DNA from: Hylemonella sp. UBA6679
GTDB taxonomy: Bacteria; Pseudomonadota; Gammaproteobacteria; Burkholderiales; Burkholderiaceae_C
Length of the DNA stretch: 60,408 nt
Assembly (NCBI GenBank): GCA_002454975.1
Contig: DKJZ01000026.1
Span: forward strand, 1-60,408
Direction: 5' to 3'
Positions 16,645 through 24,763 of this stretch are shown here, one piece after another. The position numbers and the translations under genes were made by a program. The notes beneath the pieces are model-generated. The model was given only the letters and a program-made list of their open reading frames with translations. It searched no databases and had not been told where the DNA came from. Numbering within the stretch: position 1 is the stretch's first letter; every line of letters starts with the position of its first letter.

Positions 16645-16763
16645 ACCCTGCGGTGGTGTTACTCAATGTGATCAAAATCAAGCTTTGGTTTTAGAGCTTT
16701 TTTCGTATTGATTGCTTGGGTTGTGGTTCATACCATCGAGGCTCTTTATGAGGGTCGTTGGGT

Positions 16764-17102
16764 ATGACATTTTTACAATTGAACAGTGCCAAATACAGGT
16801 TCATCGTGTTTGGCGCCATCATTGGCATGGCCGCATTGCACGTCATGTCAGGCACACGAGAAGCCAGCCGTTTGTATGTATCAACCGGCCCCGATGACAC
16901 AGAGTTCATTTTTGCGGGCAAATGCCCCAACGGTGAAAGCTACCGCATGCACAACTACGCCAAAACCATCCAAGGCGAATCGCTGTCGTTCTTCGATTAC
17001 CAAGGTCCTGCCGGCCAAGGCAGCGTGGGAACAACAGCCACCGCGCAGGTCATGGCCGCGCGCATCTGCAGAAGCTCTGCAGAGATCATGAGCGTGTACT
17101 AA
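16764..17102 (+). CDS. Small exported or membrane-anchored protein of unknown function
   Basis: A 112-residue protein that I do not recognise. The ATG at 16764 is preferred to a TTG two codons earlier; GAGGGT lies 8 bp upstream. A hydrophobic segment (RFIVFGAIIGMAALHVM, about residues 12-28) looks like a signal anchor or uncleaved signal peptide. The remainder is polar with two cysteines (GKCPNGESYRMHNYAK and ARICRSSAEIM) that could form a disulfide in the periplasm. The upstream 120 bp is AT-rich compared with its neighbours, so it has its own promoter space. It is convergent with comEC. Confidence 0.6.
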   Translation: MTFLQLNSAKYRFIVFGAIIGMAALHVMSGTREASRLYVSTGPDDTEFIFAGKCPNGESYRMHNYAKTIQGESLSFFDYQGPAGQGSVGTTATAQVMAARICRSSAEIMSVY

Positions 17103-17124
17103 AAAAAGCTGGCTTGATCATCGT

Positions 17125-19647
17125 CTACCTGGGCTTGGGCGTGTGTTGCCAATAGCGCTTGTGGGTTTGGCGGTGGCAACCCACCTTGTCGGCTTGGTCA
17201 GATGACCAGGTGGCCGCACCGCACCGCGGTGAATCAAACACCGCTATGCCGCGCTCGTCATAGCGGTCCATCACCACAGGGGCTGGGTGGCCGTAGCGGT
17301 TGCGGTAGCCGGCTTGCACCAAGGCAAAGCGGGGGTTCACCGCCTCGATGAAGGTGGGCGTGCTGGAGGTTTTGCTGCCGTGGTGGGGCACCAGCAGCAC
17401 ATCGGCGCGCAAATCTGCGCCTTGCGCCACCAGGGCCAGCTCTTGGGCCTTTTCGATGTCGCCCACCAACAAGGCTGCGCGTTGGGGTGTGCTGATTTTG
17501 AGCACGCACGACAAAGCGTTCGACCGGCGCAAGGTCTCGTAATCTGCTGCCGACGGGTGCAAGATCTCAAAACGAACCCCATCCCACACCCAGCTCTGCC
17601 CTGCCTCGCAACGCTGTGCTGGGCGCAAAGCTTGCAAGGCGTGTTCGGGCTCCATGGAGCTCAGCACCTCTGCGCGGGTTTGCTGAGCCAACACAGAGGC
17701 GGCGCCCCCGGTGTGGTCGGCGTCGCGGTGGCTCAACACCAAGGTGTCAAGCTCAATGTCCAAGGCGCGCATGAGGGGTAAAAGCACGCGGTGGCCAGCG
17801 TCGCTGTTGGTGGCGTATTGCGGCCCTGCGTCGTAGAGCAGGTTGTGCGTGGCGGTTTGCACCAGCACCGCGTTGCCCTGCCCCACATCAGCCGCCAGCA
17901 AACTGAACTCCCCGCTGGCAGGGCGCGGTGCCTGCCAAAAAATCACCGGCAACAGCAAAGGCAAACCCGCCAAGCGCATGGCCCAAGGCCAGTGCAGCAC
18001 CAGCATGAGACCGCCCAGCACACCCGCAAGCCCTGCCCACCAGGGCGCTTGCGGCACCGACACCATGGCCCAGGGCAGCTCAGCCAGCGCCTGCAACACC
18101 TGCGACAACAGCACCAACAAACTGTGCGCTGCCTGCCAGCATGGCGGCCACACCACCCCCAGCAGCGACAAAGGCGTGACCAGCCAAGTCACCCAAGGGA
18201 TGGCCAAGGCATTTGCCACCAAGCCAACGGCGCTGACCTGGCCAAACAACAGCAAGGTCAGTGGCGTGAGTGCCAGCGTGATCACCCACTGCTCGCGCAA
18301 CATCTGCCAGGCCCGGTGCAGCAGGGGCTGGGCGCCTTGGTCGCGCGCATCACTGGCCAACAACACCCCCACGGCCACAAAGCTCAGCCAAAAACCAGCT
18401 TGCATCAAAGCCCAGGGGTCAGCCAAAACCACACCCACTGCGGCCAAGGCCCACACCAGCGTCCAGGGCCAACGCAGGCCGCTGCAACGCAACAACACCG
18501 CCACGGCCAACATGCCCACCGTGCGCTGCGCTGGCACCCCCCAGCCGCTGAACAAGGCGTAGAGCCCCGCCAGCACCAAGCCGCCCAGCATGGCCGCTTG
18601 CGGGGCCGGCAGGCGCAAGCACAGCCAGGGCGACAAACGCCACACCGCCCGCAGCACGGCGGCCATGGCCCAAGCAAACAAGGTGATGTGCAAGCCCGAA
18701 ATGCTCATGAGGTGCGCCACCCCGGTGGCCCGAAACACATCCCAGTCGTTCTGGCTGATGGCGCGCTGGTCGCCCACCACCAAGGCGGCAATCACGCCCT
18801 CCAGGCGTGGTGCAGGTGCAGGTGCAGGCGCAGGTGCGGGTGCTGGCGCCAAAGCGTCTGGGCTGCTGCGCGCCTGGGCAAAGATGCGGTCGCGCACGGC
18901 TTGGCGGGCCCGCTCTACCGGGTGATGCCAGGTGGTGCCCAGCCGCTTGGGCGCGGCATCTTTGGGGCCATCGCGCACGTAGCCGTTGGCGCCCACGCCT
19001 TGCTCCCAAAGCCAGAGCTCAAAATCAAAACCGTGCGGGTTGCGACTGCCGTGCGGCGCTTTGAGGCGCACGGTGAACCGCCAGCGGTCTGAGGCGCGCA
19101 AATCGGGCCAGGCGCGCTGGGTGTCGCCAGCCTTGTACCAACCCAAGTCCACGCGACTGGGCACCTGCACGCGGCTCCCATCGAGCTCGGCCTGCTCCAC
19201 CTCAAAGCGCAGGCGCCAACCCACTTCTGAGACTTGCGGCATCGCCGCAATCCTCCCGGTGAGCACCAGGTCGCGCCCTTCTAGAGACGCAGGCAGGGCC
19301 TGAGCCGCCTTGGCCGTGGCCCGCCAGCCGGTGCTGGCAAAACCCATCAAGGTCAAGGCCAGCAAAATCAAGCCGGTGCGCCAAGCCTGGGCATAGCCAC
19401 CCGCCTCAGGCGCAAACACAGGCACAAGCATAGGCATAAGCGCACGGGCCAAACGCAGCCTGAGCTGAAAGACCACTCCTGAATTGATAGCTAGAAAGCC
19501 AAACAACACAAGGCCCAGAGCCATCAAAAGCATGTAAGTGATGGGGCCACCGAGCACTGGCTGCTGCAACTGCAAGCCCACACCCAGCAGCAGGCAAACA
19601 CAGCCGCGCAGCCAAGGCGTGGGGGTGGGCTGCGCGGGCGAGGTCAT
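17125..19647 (-). CDS. comEC: Competence DNA channel protein ComEC/Rec2
   Basis: An 840-residue polytopic membrane protein that translocates single-stranded DNA across the inner membrane in transformation. An N-terminal hydrophobic block and an OB-like DUF4131 region precede the competence domain with GVAHLMSISGLHITLFAW and many helices (about residues 275-560). The C-terminal MBL-like domain has AADVGQGNAVLVQ and the LSHRDADHTGG metal motif, a probable nuclease. A PAPAPA linker near residues 265-280 is encoded by seven near-identical hexanucleotides (18809-18850). A copy of the dispersed repeat lies within the N-terminal coding region. No other competence genes are in the window. Confidence 0.92.
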   Translation of the reverse strand: MTSPAQPTPTPWLRGCVCLLLGVGLQLQQPVLGGPITYMLLMALGLVLFGFLAINSGVVFQLRLRLARALMPMLVPVFAPEAGGYAQAWRTGLILLALTLMGFASTGWRATAKAAQALPASLEGRDLVLTGRIAAMPQVSEVGWRLRFEVEQAELDGSRVQVPSRVDLGWYKAGDTQRAWPDLRASDRWRFTVRLKAPHGSRNPHGFDFELWLWEQGVGANGYVRDGPKDAAPKRLGTTWHHPVERARQAVRDRIFAQARSSPDALAPAPAPAPAPAPAPRLEGVIAALVVGDQRAISQNDWDVFRATGVAHLMSISGLHITLFAWAMAAVLRAVWRLSPWLCLRLPAPQAAMLGGLVLAGLYALFSGWGVPAQRTVGMLAVAVLLRCSGLRWPWTLVWALAAVGVVLADPWALMQAGFWLSFVAVGVLLASDARDQGAQPLLHRAWQMLREQWVITLALTPLTLLLFGQVSAVGLVANALAIPWVTWLVTPLSLLGVVWPPCWQAAHSLLVLLSQVLQALAELPWAMVSVPQAPWWAGLAGVLGGLMLVLHWPWAMRLAGLPLLLPVIFWQAPRPASGEFSLLAADVGQGNAVLVQTATHNLLYDAGPQYATNSDAGHRVLLPLMRALDIELDTLVLSHRDADHTGGAASVLAQQTRAEVLSSMEPEHALQALRPAQRCEAGQSWVWDGVRFEILHPSAADYETLRRSNALSCVLKISTPQRAALLVGDIEKAQELALVAQGADLRADVLLVPHHGSKTSSTPTFIEAVNPRFALVQAGYRNRYGHPAPVVMDRYDERGIAVFDSPRCGAATWSSDQADKVGCHRQTHKRYWQHTPKPR
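18809..18850. repeat. Hexanucleotide tandem repeat inside comEC
   Basis: Seven GGTGCA-like units (three exact, the rest with one or two changes) encode the Pro-Ala linker of ComEC between its N-terminal and channel domains. Gain or loss of units would keep the frame. Confidence 0.8.
19475..19498 (+). repeat. Dispersed TTGCT..ATAGCTGCT repeat, copy 3 (in comEC)
   Basis: ACTCCTGAATTGATAGCTAG aligns with the other copies over the CCTGNNTTGATAGCT core. It lies in the N-terminal coding region of comEC, where its minus strand encodes the LAINSGV segment. Confidence 0.45.
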
Positions 19648-19736
19648 GCCAACATGCTAGCTGTGGCCTGGGCATTCATGAAGAGGGGCAAACAAATGGC
19701 GACAATGTGTGTTCTTCTCAACCAACACTCTCGAAT

Positions 19737-20192
19737 ATGCGTATTGACGAGCAACTACAGGCCCTCAACATCACCCTGCCCCCGGTGGCCACGCCGGCGG
19801 CGGCCTACGTGCCTTTTGTGCAAACCGGCAAACTGGTGTTTTTAAGCGGGCACATTGCCAAGCGTGACGGCCAGGTTTGGACCGGCCAACTGGGCAAAAC
19901 CATGACCACCGAAGAAGGCAAAGCCGCCGCTCGCGCTGTGGCCATCGACCTGCTGGGCACCTTGCAAGCTGCGGTGGGTGACCTCAACCGCATCACGCGG
20001 ATCGTCAAGGTCATGTCGCTGGTGAACTCCAGCCCCGACTTCACCGAGCACCACCTGGTGACCAATGGCGCGAGCGAGCTGATCTCGGCGGTGTTTGGCG
20101 AACTGGGGGCGCATGCCCGCAGCGCCTTTGGGGTGGCCCAGCTGCCCATGGGCGCGTGCGTGGAAATTGAGCTGATCGCCGAGGTGGCTTAA
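19737..20192 (+). CDS. RidA family protein (YjgF/YER057c/UK114)
   Basis: A 151-residue protein of the longer RidA subgroup. It starts at MRIDEQLQALNI; ten upstream in-frame residues are not family-like. The TGKLVFLSGHIAKRDG, AVAIDLLGTLQAAVGDLNRITRIVKVMSLVNSSPDF, and ARSAFGVAQLPMGACVEIE blocks correspond to the trimer-forming chorismate-mutase-like fold, with the conserved Arg of the last block expected at the active site. RidA proteins hydrolyse reactive enamine/imine intermediates from PLP enzymes. Its stop codon overlaps that of the convergent folK gene (TTAA). Confidence 0.88.
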   Translation: MRIDEQLQALNITLPPVATPAAAYVPFVQTGKLVFLSGHIAKRDGQVWTGQLGKTMTTEEGKAAARAVAIDLLGTLQAAVGDLNRITRIVKVMSLVNSSPDFTEHHLVTNGASELISAVFGELGAHARSAFGVAQLPMGACVEIELIAEVA

Positions 20193-20677
20193 GTCGCAGG
20201 CAAGCGGGCAATGGCCTGGTCGGCCACCACGGCCAATTGCGCCTGGCTGACCAGCGCTGGGGCAATCTCTGCCAGCGGCACCAACACAAAAGCACGCTCG
20301 CGCATGCGCGGGTGTGGCAAGGTGAGCGTGTCGGTGTGGAGCAGCACCTCGCCTTGCGGGCCAAACATGCACAAGATGTCCAAATCCAAGGTGCGTGGCG
20401 CGTTGCGGTAGGGGCGCTCTCGGCCCTGGGCGTTTTCCAAAGCCTGCAGGGCCAGCAAGAGGTCTTGGGGTGCCAGGGCCGTTTGCAGCTCGGCCACCGC
20501 GTTGATGTAGTCGGGGCCCGTGGCATCCACCGGGGCCGTGCGGTAGTGCGACGATGCGCTCAGTAAACGTGTGCGGGGTAACTGCGCCAAGCTGTCCAAA
20601 GCCTGGGCCAAGGTGGCACGGGCATCGCCCAGGTTGGCACCCAGGGCGATGAATGCCTGGTAGCTCGCTGCCGCCAC
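20189..20677 (-). CDS. folK: 2-amino-4-hydroxy-6-hydroxymethyldihydropteridine diphosphokinase
   Basis: A 162-residue HPPK that transfers pyrophosphate from ATP to the pterin in folate synthesis. The start is taken as the GTG at 20677, four bases after the pcnB stop and preceded by GTAAGG; a longer frame overlapping pcnB is rejected. Signatures are FIALGANLGDARATLAQALD, SSHYRTAPVD, the catalytic RNAPRTLDLDIL with Mg-binding Asp residues, and LPHPRMRERAFVLVPLAEIAP. Last gene of the perM-hda-HAD-pcnB-folK operon; pcnB-folK adjacency is common in proteobacteria. Confidence 0.92.
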   Translation of the reverse strand: MAAASYQAFIALGANLGDARATLAQALDSLAQLPRTRLLSASSHYRTAPVDATGPDYINAVAELQTALAPQDLLLALQALENAQGRERPYRNAPRTLDLDILCMFGPQGEVLLHTDTLTLPHPRMRERAFVLVPLAEIAPALVSQAQLAVVADQAIARLPAT

Positions 20678-20681
20678 GGCC

Positions 20682-22232
20682 TTACTCTGCAGCTGGTGCG
20701 TCTTTGGGGCCGCTGCTGCGGCGACGGCGACGGCGTTTTTTGGGCGCCTCGCCCAGGCCGCTGTCTGCACCCTCGGCGTCTTCAGACCTGGGCTGCACAT
20801 CCTCTGGCACACCGTGGTCTTTGCTTGCAGCTTTGGGCAGGGTGTGGGTGCGCTTGGGCCGAGGCTTGCTTTGCATCTCGGCGCGCACCTCGTCGACCAT
20901 GTCTTGGCGCAGGGTGTCATCGGCCATGCTGAACTCTTGCCACCAGTCGGCCAGCAGCACATCAATTTCGCCGATGTCGGCGCGCAGGCGCATGAAGTCA
21001 AAGCCAGCGCGAAAACGCGGCTGCTCCACCAAACCAAACGGCGCGCTGCCCACACGCTTGTCAAAGCGCGGCTGCATCATCCAAATTTCGCGCATGTCGG
21101 CACCGAGCTTGCCGCGGCCCGACACGTCGCCAATGCGGGTGTCAAACACCTCGTCGATGGCTTCTTGCAAGGCGGGGTGGGTGTGCAGGTGGCGCAGCTT
21201 GGCGGTCCAACCGTCGCGCACGTCTGACCACAGCACCGTGGCCAACAAGAAGCTGGGCGCCACCGGTTTGCCCTCGCCCACGCGGCGGTCGGTGTCTTGC
21301 AGCGCGGCGTTCACAAAGGGGTGCTCGGCGCGCTCGACGATCAAATCCAGCAAAGGGTAAATGCCTTTGGCCAGCCCCAGGTGCTTGAGCTGCGCGATGG
21401 TGGCCAGCGCGTGGCCGGTTTGCAAGAGCTTGAGCATCTCGTCAAACAAACGGCTTTGCGGCACGTCTTGCAACAAAGGCAGGCAAGCCAACAGCGGCTT
21501 GGCGGTTTTGGGCTCGAGCTTGAAACCAAGCTGGCTGAGCTTGGCGGCAAAACGCACCGCGCGGATGATGCGCACCGGGTCTTCGCGGTAACGCACTGCG
21601 GCATCACCAATCATGCGCAGCACGCGGTTTTGCGAGTCTTTGAAGCCACCGTGGTAATCCACCACCACCTGGCTTTGCGGGTCGTAGTACATGGCGTTGA
21701 CGGTGAAGTCGCGCCGTGTGGCGTCTTCGTCTTGCGGGCCCCAGACGTTGTCGCGCAGCACGCGCCCGGTGCTGTCCACGGCGTGCTTCATGCCGGCGAG
21801 CTCGCTCTTGCTGGTGCGCTCGTTGCCGGCCACTTGCTCGGCTGCGGCGTTGTCCAGGTAGGCGCGGAAGGTGGACACCTCAATGACCTCATGCTCGCGG
21901 CCGCGCCCATACACCACGTGGACGATGCGAAAACGCCGCCCAATGATGAACGCACGCCGAAACAAGCCCTTGACCTGCTCGGGCGTGGCGTTGGTGGCCA
22001 CATCGAAGTCTTTGGGGCGCAGGCCCACCAGCAAATCACGGACCGCGCCGCCCACAATGTAGGCCTCAAAACCGGCTTGCTTGAGGGTGTGCACCACATC
22101 AACAGCGCGGTTGTCCACCAGCTTGGGGTCGATGCCGTGGGTGGCCACAGGAATGTCCACCCGCTTGCCGAAAGAGGGGGCGCTGGCGCGTGACGGTTTG
22201 CCCAGCAGTTTGTCGAAGAATTTTTTAATCAT
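20682..22232 (-). CDS. pcnB: Poly(A) polymerase I
   Basis: A 516-residue class II nucleotidyltransferase that adds 3' oligo(A) tails to RNA and marks it for decay. The catalytic region is complete: AYIVGGAVRDLLVGLRPKDFDVATNATPEQVKGLFRRAFIIGRRFRIVHV, with the DFD acidic pair, followed by RRDFTVNAMYYDP and VRIIRAVRFAAKLSQLGF of the neck. The C-terminus is Arg-rich (KKRRRRRRS) as in other PcnB proteins, and probably binds RNA. It could be confused with the CCA-adding enzyme, but the long basic tail and the folK neighbour favour PcnB. It starts 6 bp after the HAD gene. Confidence 0.94.
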   Translation of the reverse strand: MIKKFFDKLLGKPSRASAPSFGKRVDIPVATHGIDPKLVDNRAVDVVHTLKQAGFEAYIVGGAVRDLLVGLRPKDFDVATNATPEQVKGLFRRAFIIGRRFRIVHVVYGRGREHEVIEVSTFRAYLDNAAAEQVAGNERTSKSELAGMKHAVDSTGRVLRDNVWGPQDEDATRRDFTVNAMYYDPQSQVVVDYHGGFKDSQNRVLRMIGDAAVRYREDPVRIIRAVRFAAKLSQLGFKLEPKTAKPLLACLPLLQDVPQSRLFDEMLKLLQTGHALATIAQLKHLGLAKGIYPLLDLIVERAEHPFVNAALQDTDRRVGEGKPVAPSFLLATVLWSDVRDGWTAKLRHLHTHPALQEAIDEVFDTRIGDVSGRGKLGADMREIWMMQPRFDKRVGSAPFGLVEQPRFRAGFDFMRLRADIGEIDVLLADWWQEFSMADDTLRQDMVDEVRAEMQSKPRPKRTHTLPKAASKDHGVPEDVQPRSEDAEGADSGLGEAPKKRRRRRRSSGPKDAPAAE

Positions 22233-22238
22233 GGCGTC

Positions 22239-22904
22239 CTAGAACAGGTCGAGTATGCGCCATCCGCGCGCGTCGGCCAGGGTGCGCAAGCGCGCATCGG
22301 GGTTGGTGGCCACCGGGTGGTGAACATGCTCGAGCAGGGGCAAGTCGTTCATGGAGTCGGTGTAAAAGGTGATGTCGGTGGCCTCGCGCGGCCACTGGCG
22401 TTGCGCCAGCCAATCGTTGAAGCGCTGGACCTTGCCCTCGCGAAACGACGGCGTGCCGGCAATCTCACCGGTGATCCAGCCCTGCGCGTCGCGCGCGAGC
22501 TCAACCGCAATGAGCTCGTCCACCCCAAACGCCTGCGCAATCGGGCGGGTGACCAACTCGTTGGTGGCGGTGATGATGGCCACCGCATCGCCGGCGTCTT
22601 GGTGTTTTTTCACCAGCGCACGTGCCTGCGGCTTGATGGCCGGGGCAATCACCTCGGCCATGAAACGCGCGTGCGCCTGCTGGGCCTGCTGGGGGCCTTG
22701 CAAACGCACGGCCTCGGTGGCAAAGCGCACGTAGTCGTGCACATCCAGGGTGCCGGCTTGGTAGTGGGCATAAAACTCGTCGTTGCGACGCCCAAAGGCC
22801 ACCGGGTCGGTCCAGCCCAAGGTGGTGGTGAACACGCCCCAGGCGTAGTCAGAGTCCAGGGGCAGCAAGGTGTGGTCCAGATCAAAGAGCGCGATTTTTT
22901 TCAA
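22239..22904 (-). CDS. HAD-IB family hydrolase (SerB-like phosphatase)
   Basis: A 221-residue phosphatase of the HAD-IB group. The catalytic motif I is FDLDHTLLPLDSD near residue 7, motif II lies in the AIITATNELVTRPIAQAFGV segment (Thr), and motif III/IV is in the TDITFYTDSMNDLPLLE acidic block. It begins at a TTG directly after the hda stop codon; GGAAG lies 8 bp before it, and no ATG fits. Relatives in Burkholderiales act on phosphoserine, histidinol phosphate or phospholipid phosphates, and the substrate here is unknown. Second last but two in the perM-folK operon. Confidence 0.85.
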   Translation of the reverse strand: MKKIALFDLDHTLLPLDSDYAWGVFTTTLGWTDPVAFGRRNDEFYAHYQAGTLDVHDYVRFATEAVRLQGPQQAQQAHARFMAEVIAPAIKPQARALVKKHQDAGDAVAIITATNELVTRPIAQAFGVDELIAVELARDAQGWITGEIAGTPSFREGKVQRFNDWLAQRQWPREATDITFYTDSMNDLPLLEHVHHPVATNPDARLRTLADARGWRILDLF

Positions 22905-23603
22905 TTAAATGTCTTCCAACATCGACTTCAACAAAGGGATGGTGATGGCGCGCTGTGTTTGCAAGGCGTACACATCGAGCGCGTCGAGCAGCTGCATGAG
23001 GCTGCCCAAATCGCGGCTGAAGCGCTTGAGCATGAAGTCCATGACCTCGTCACTTAAAAACACGCCGCGCGCATCGGCGGCTTGGCGCAGCACAGCGCGG
23101 CGCTCGGTTTCTTGCAGCACCTGCAGGGCAAACACGTGGCCCCAACCCAAGCGGGTGCGCAAATCTTCACGCAGATGCAGTTGCGCGGGCGGTACGTTGC
23201 CCGCGGCCAGCACCGGCCGAGGCTCCCCCGTGGTGGGCGTGCTGGCGTTCACAAACCAATTGAAAGCGGTGTGCTGCTGCGCGGTGGCATACAGGTGCAC
23301 ATCGTCCATCACCACCGCGGCCCAAGCCGGGTTGAAACTTTGGTCGGGCGGGCTGTTGGCATCGAGCCAGCCCACCTGGCTGCCCTGCTCTTGCAAGGCC
23401 TGCACCACGGCTTTGAGCAAGTGGCTTTTACCGCTGGCTGAGGGACCCCACAGGTACAAGGGCACCGGCGAGCGGTGCTGGGCGGTGTGGCTGTCGCCCA
23501 CCCACAGCTGCAGGTGCGACAGCGCGGCCTCGTTCGGCCCAGCAAAGTAATTTGACAAACCGGGGCCGGCAGCCAGCCCGATGTCCAGCGCAATTTGCTT
23601 CAT
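22905..23603 (-). CDS. hda: DnaA regulatory inactivator Hda
   Basis: A 232-residue DnaA-like AAA+ ATPase without the DNA-binding domain IV. Walker A is WGPSASGKSHLLKAV and Walker B is AAVVMDDVHLY; LREDLRTRLGWGHVF is the box VII/arginine-finger region, and MLKRFSRDLGSLMQLLDALDVYAL matches the lid. With the beta clamp it stimulates ATP hydrolysis on DnaA to prevent re-initiation. The N-terminal KQIALDIGL segment resembles the clamp-binding QL[SP]LPL motif of Hda only loosely. It overlaps perM by 4 bp (ATGA). Confidence 0.9.
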   Translation of the reverse strand: MKQIALDIGLAAGPGLSNYFAGPNEAALSHLQLWVGDSHTAQHRSPVPLYLWGPSASGKSHLLKAVVQALQEQGSQVGWLDANSPPDQSFNPAWAAVVMDDVHLYATAQQHTAFNWFVNASTPTTGEPRPVLAAGNVPPAQLHLREDLRTRLGWGHVFALQVLQETERRAVLRQAADARGVFLSDEVMDFMLKRFSRDLGSLMQLLDALDVYALQTQRAITIPLLKSMLEDI

Positions 23604-24682
23604 GGCTGGTCGCGGTAGAGCTTGCTGGCCAGGTATTGCGTACGCGCACGGCGCCCGGCCACCAGCAACACCGCACTGGCCGGCAGGGCCACCAGCACCC
23701 CCACAAACCCAAACACCTGGCCAAACGCCAGCAGGGCAAAAATCACCGCCAACGGGTGCAGCCCAATGCGCTCGCCCACCAAGCGCGGCGTGAGCACAAA
23801 GCTCTCAATGAGCTGGCCCAGGCCATACACCACCCCCACCATCACCAGCGCCATTGAGGGGCCAGTGTTGGCAAACTGCAGCAGGCCGGCCGTGGTGGCC
23901 AACAGCAAACCCAAGCCAAAACCCACGTAGGGCACAAACACCGCCATGCCCGTGAACACGCCGATGGGCAAAGCCAAGTCCAGGCCAAACAAGCGCAGGC
24001 CTGCGGCGTAAAACACTGAGAGCAGCAACATCACCAACAACTGGCCGCGCAGGTACTGGCCCAATATGGCATCGGTTTCGTCCACAAAACTGTCAAAGCC
24101 TGCGCGCCAACGCCGGGGCACCAGCATGACCACCGAGGCCACCAGTTTGCGCCACGACATCAGCATGTAAAACAGGGCCACGGGCATCAAAATCAAATGG
24201 CCCAAGAGCTCAAACACCGCCGACCCACCTTGCTTGAGCGAACTGAGCAGCGATGCCCAGGTCTCCTCGGCGTTGCTGCTGAGGTAACTCAATAGCAACT
24301 TTTTCAAAGACGGGAGATCCAGCGAAAAATCGATGCCCAGCAGCACCAGCAAAGGCTGCAGGCTGTGGTTGAGGCGGTCTAGCAGCTCGGGGAGTTGTTC
24401 GCGCACCTGGGGCAGCTCTTTGGCCAAAATCGGGATGACCAGCAGCATCACCCCGAGCACTGCCACCATGAACACCAGCTCAACGAGCAACACCGCCACA
24501 AAGCGCGGCAAGCCTTTGGCCGCGGCCACCAGCTTGTCCACCACGGGGTTGAGTGCGTAGGCCAAGACAGCGGCCACCACAAAGGGGGTGAGCACCGGGG
24601 CCAAGGCCCACAAAGCCAAGACGAACAGAACCCCCGAGGCCAACAAAGCCAGGGCGGTTTTTTGTGCAGTAGAAAAAGGCAT
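23600..24682 (-). CDS. AI-2E family/PerM-type membrane permease
   Basis: A 360-residue polytopic protein. Hydrophobic helices occur at LALLASGVLFVLALWALAPVLTPFVVAAVLAYAL, LLVELVFMVAVLGVMLLVIPILA and FELLGHLILMPVALFYMLMSW, and a C-terminal cluster includes FVPYVGFGLGLLLATTAGLLQF and LIESFVLTPRLVGERIGLHPLAVIFALLAFGQVFGFVGVLVALP, the most conserved family segment. Members export AI-2 or ions, but many have no known substrate. It heads the operon leading to hda, and diverges from purM; the shared promoter gap is 81 bp. Confidence 0.88.
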   Translation of the reverse strand: MPFSTAQKTALALLASGVLFVLALWALAPVLTPFVVAAVLAYALNPVVDKLVAAAKGLPRFVAVLLVELVFMVAVLGVMLLVIPILAKELPQVREQLPELLDRLNHSLQPLLVLLGIDFSLDLPSLKKLLLSYLSSNAEETWASLLSSLKQGGSAVFELLGHLILMPVALFYMLMSWRKLVASVVMLVPRRWRAGFDSFVDETDAILGQYLRGQLLVMLLLSVFYAAGLRLFGLDLALPIGVFTGMAVFVPYVGFGLGLLLATTAGLLQFANTGPSMALVMVGVVYGLGQLIESFVLTPRLVGERIGLHPLAVIFALLAFGQVFGFVGVLVALPASAVLLVAGRRARTQYLASKLYRDQP

Positions 24683-24763
24683 GCCTGTGGTGCTTGGGTG
24701 AAACCCTTAAAATCAAGCAAATTCTATCGGGGTCTGCCCCTGACCACCCCCAACACACTGTCC

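Noticed and set aside
24395..24763. N-terminal extension of purM
   Set aside because: It lies opposite the permease gene, and PurM begins with a short N-terminus before SYKDAGVDI; the ATG at 24764 is sufficient.
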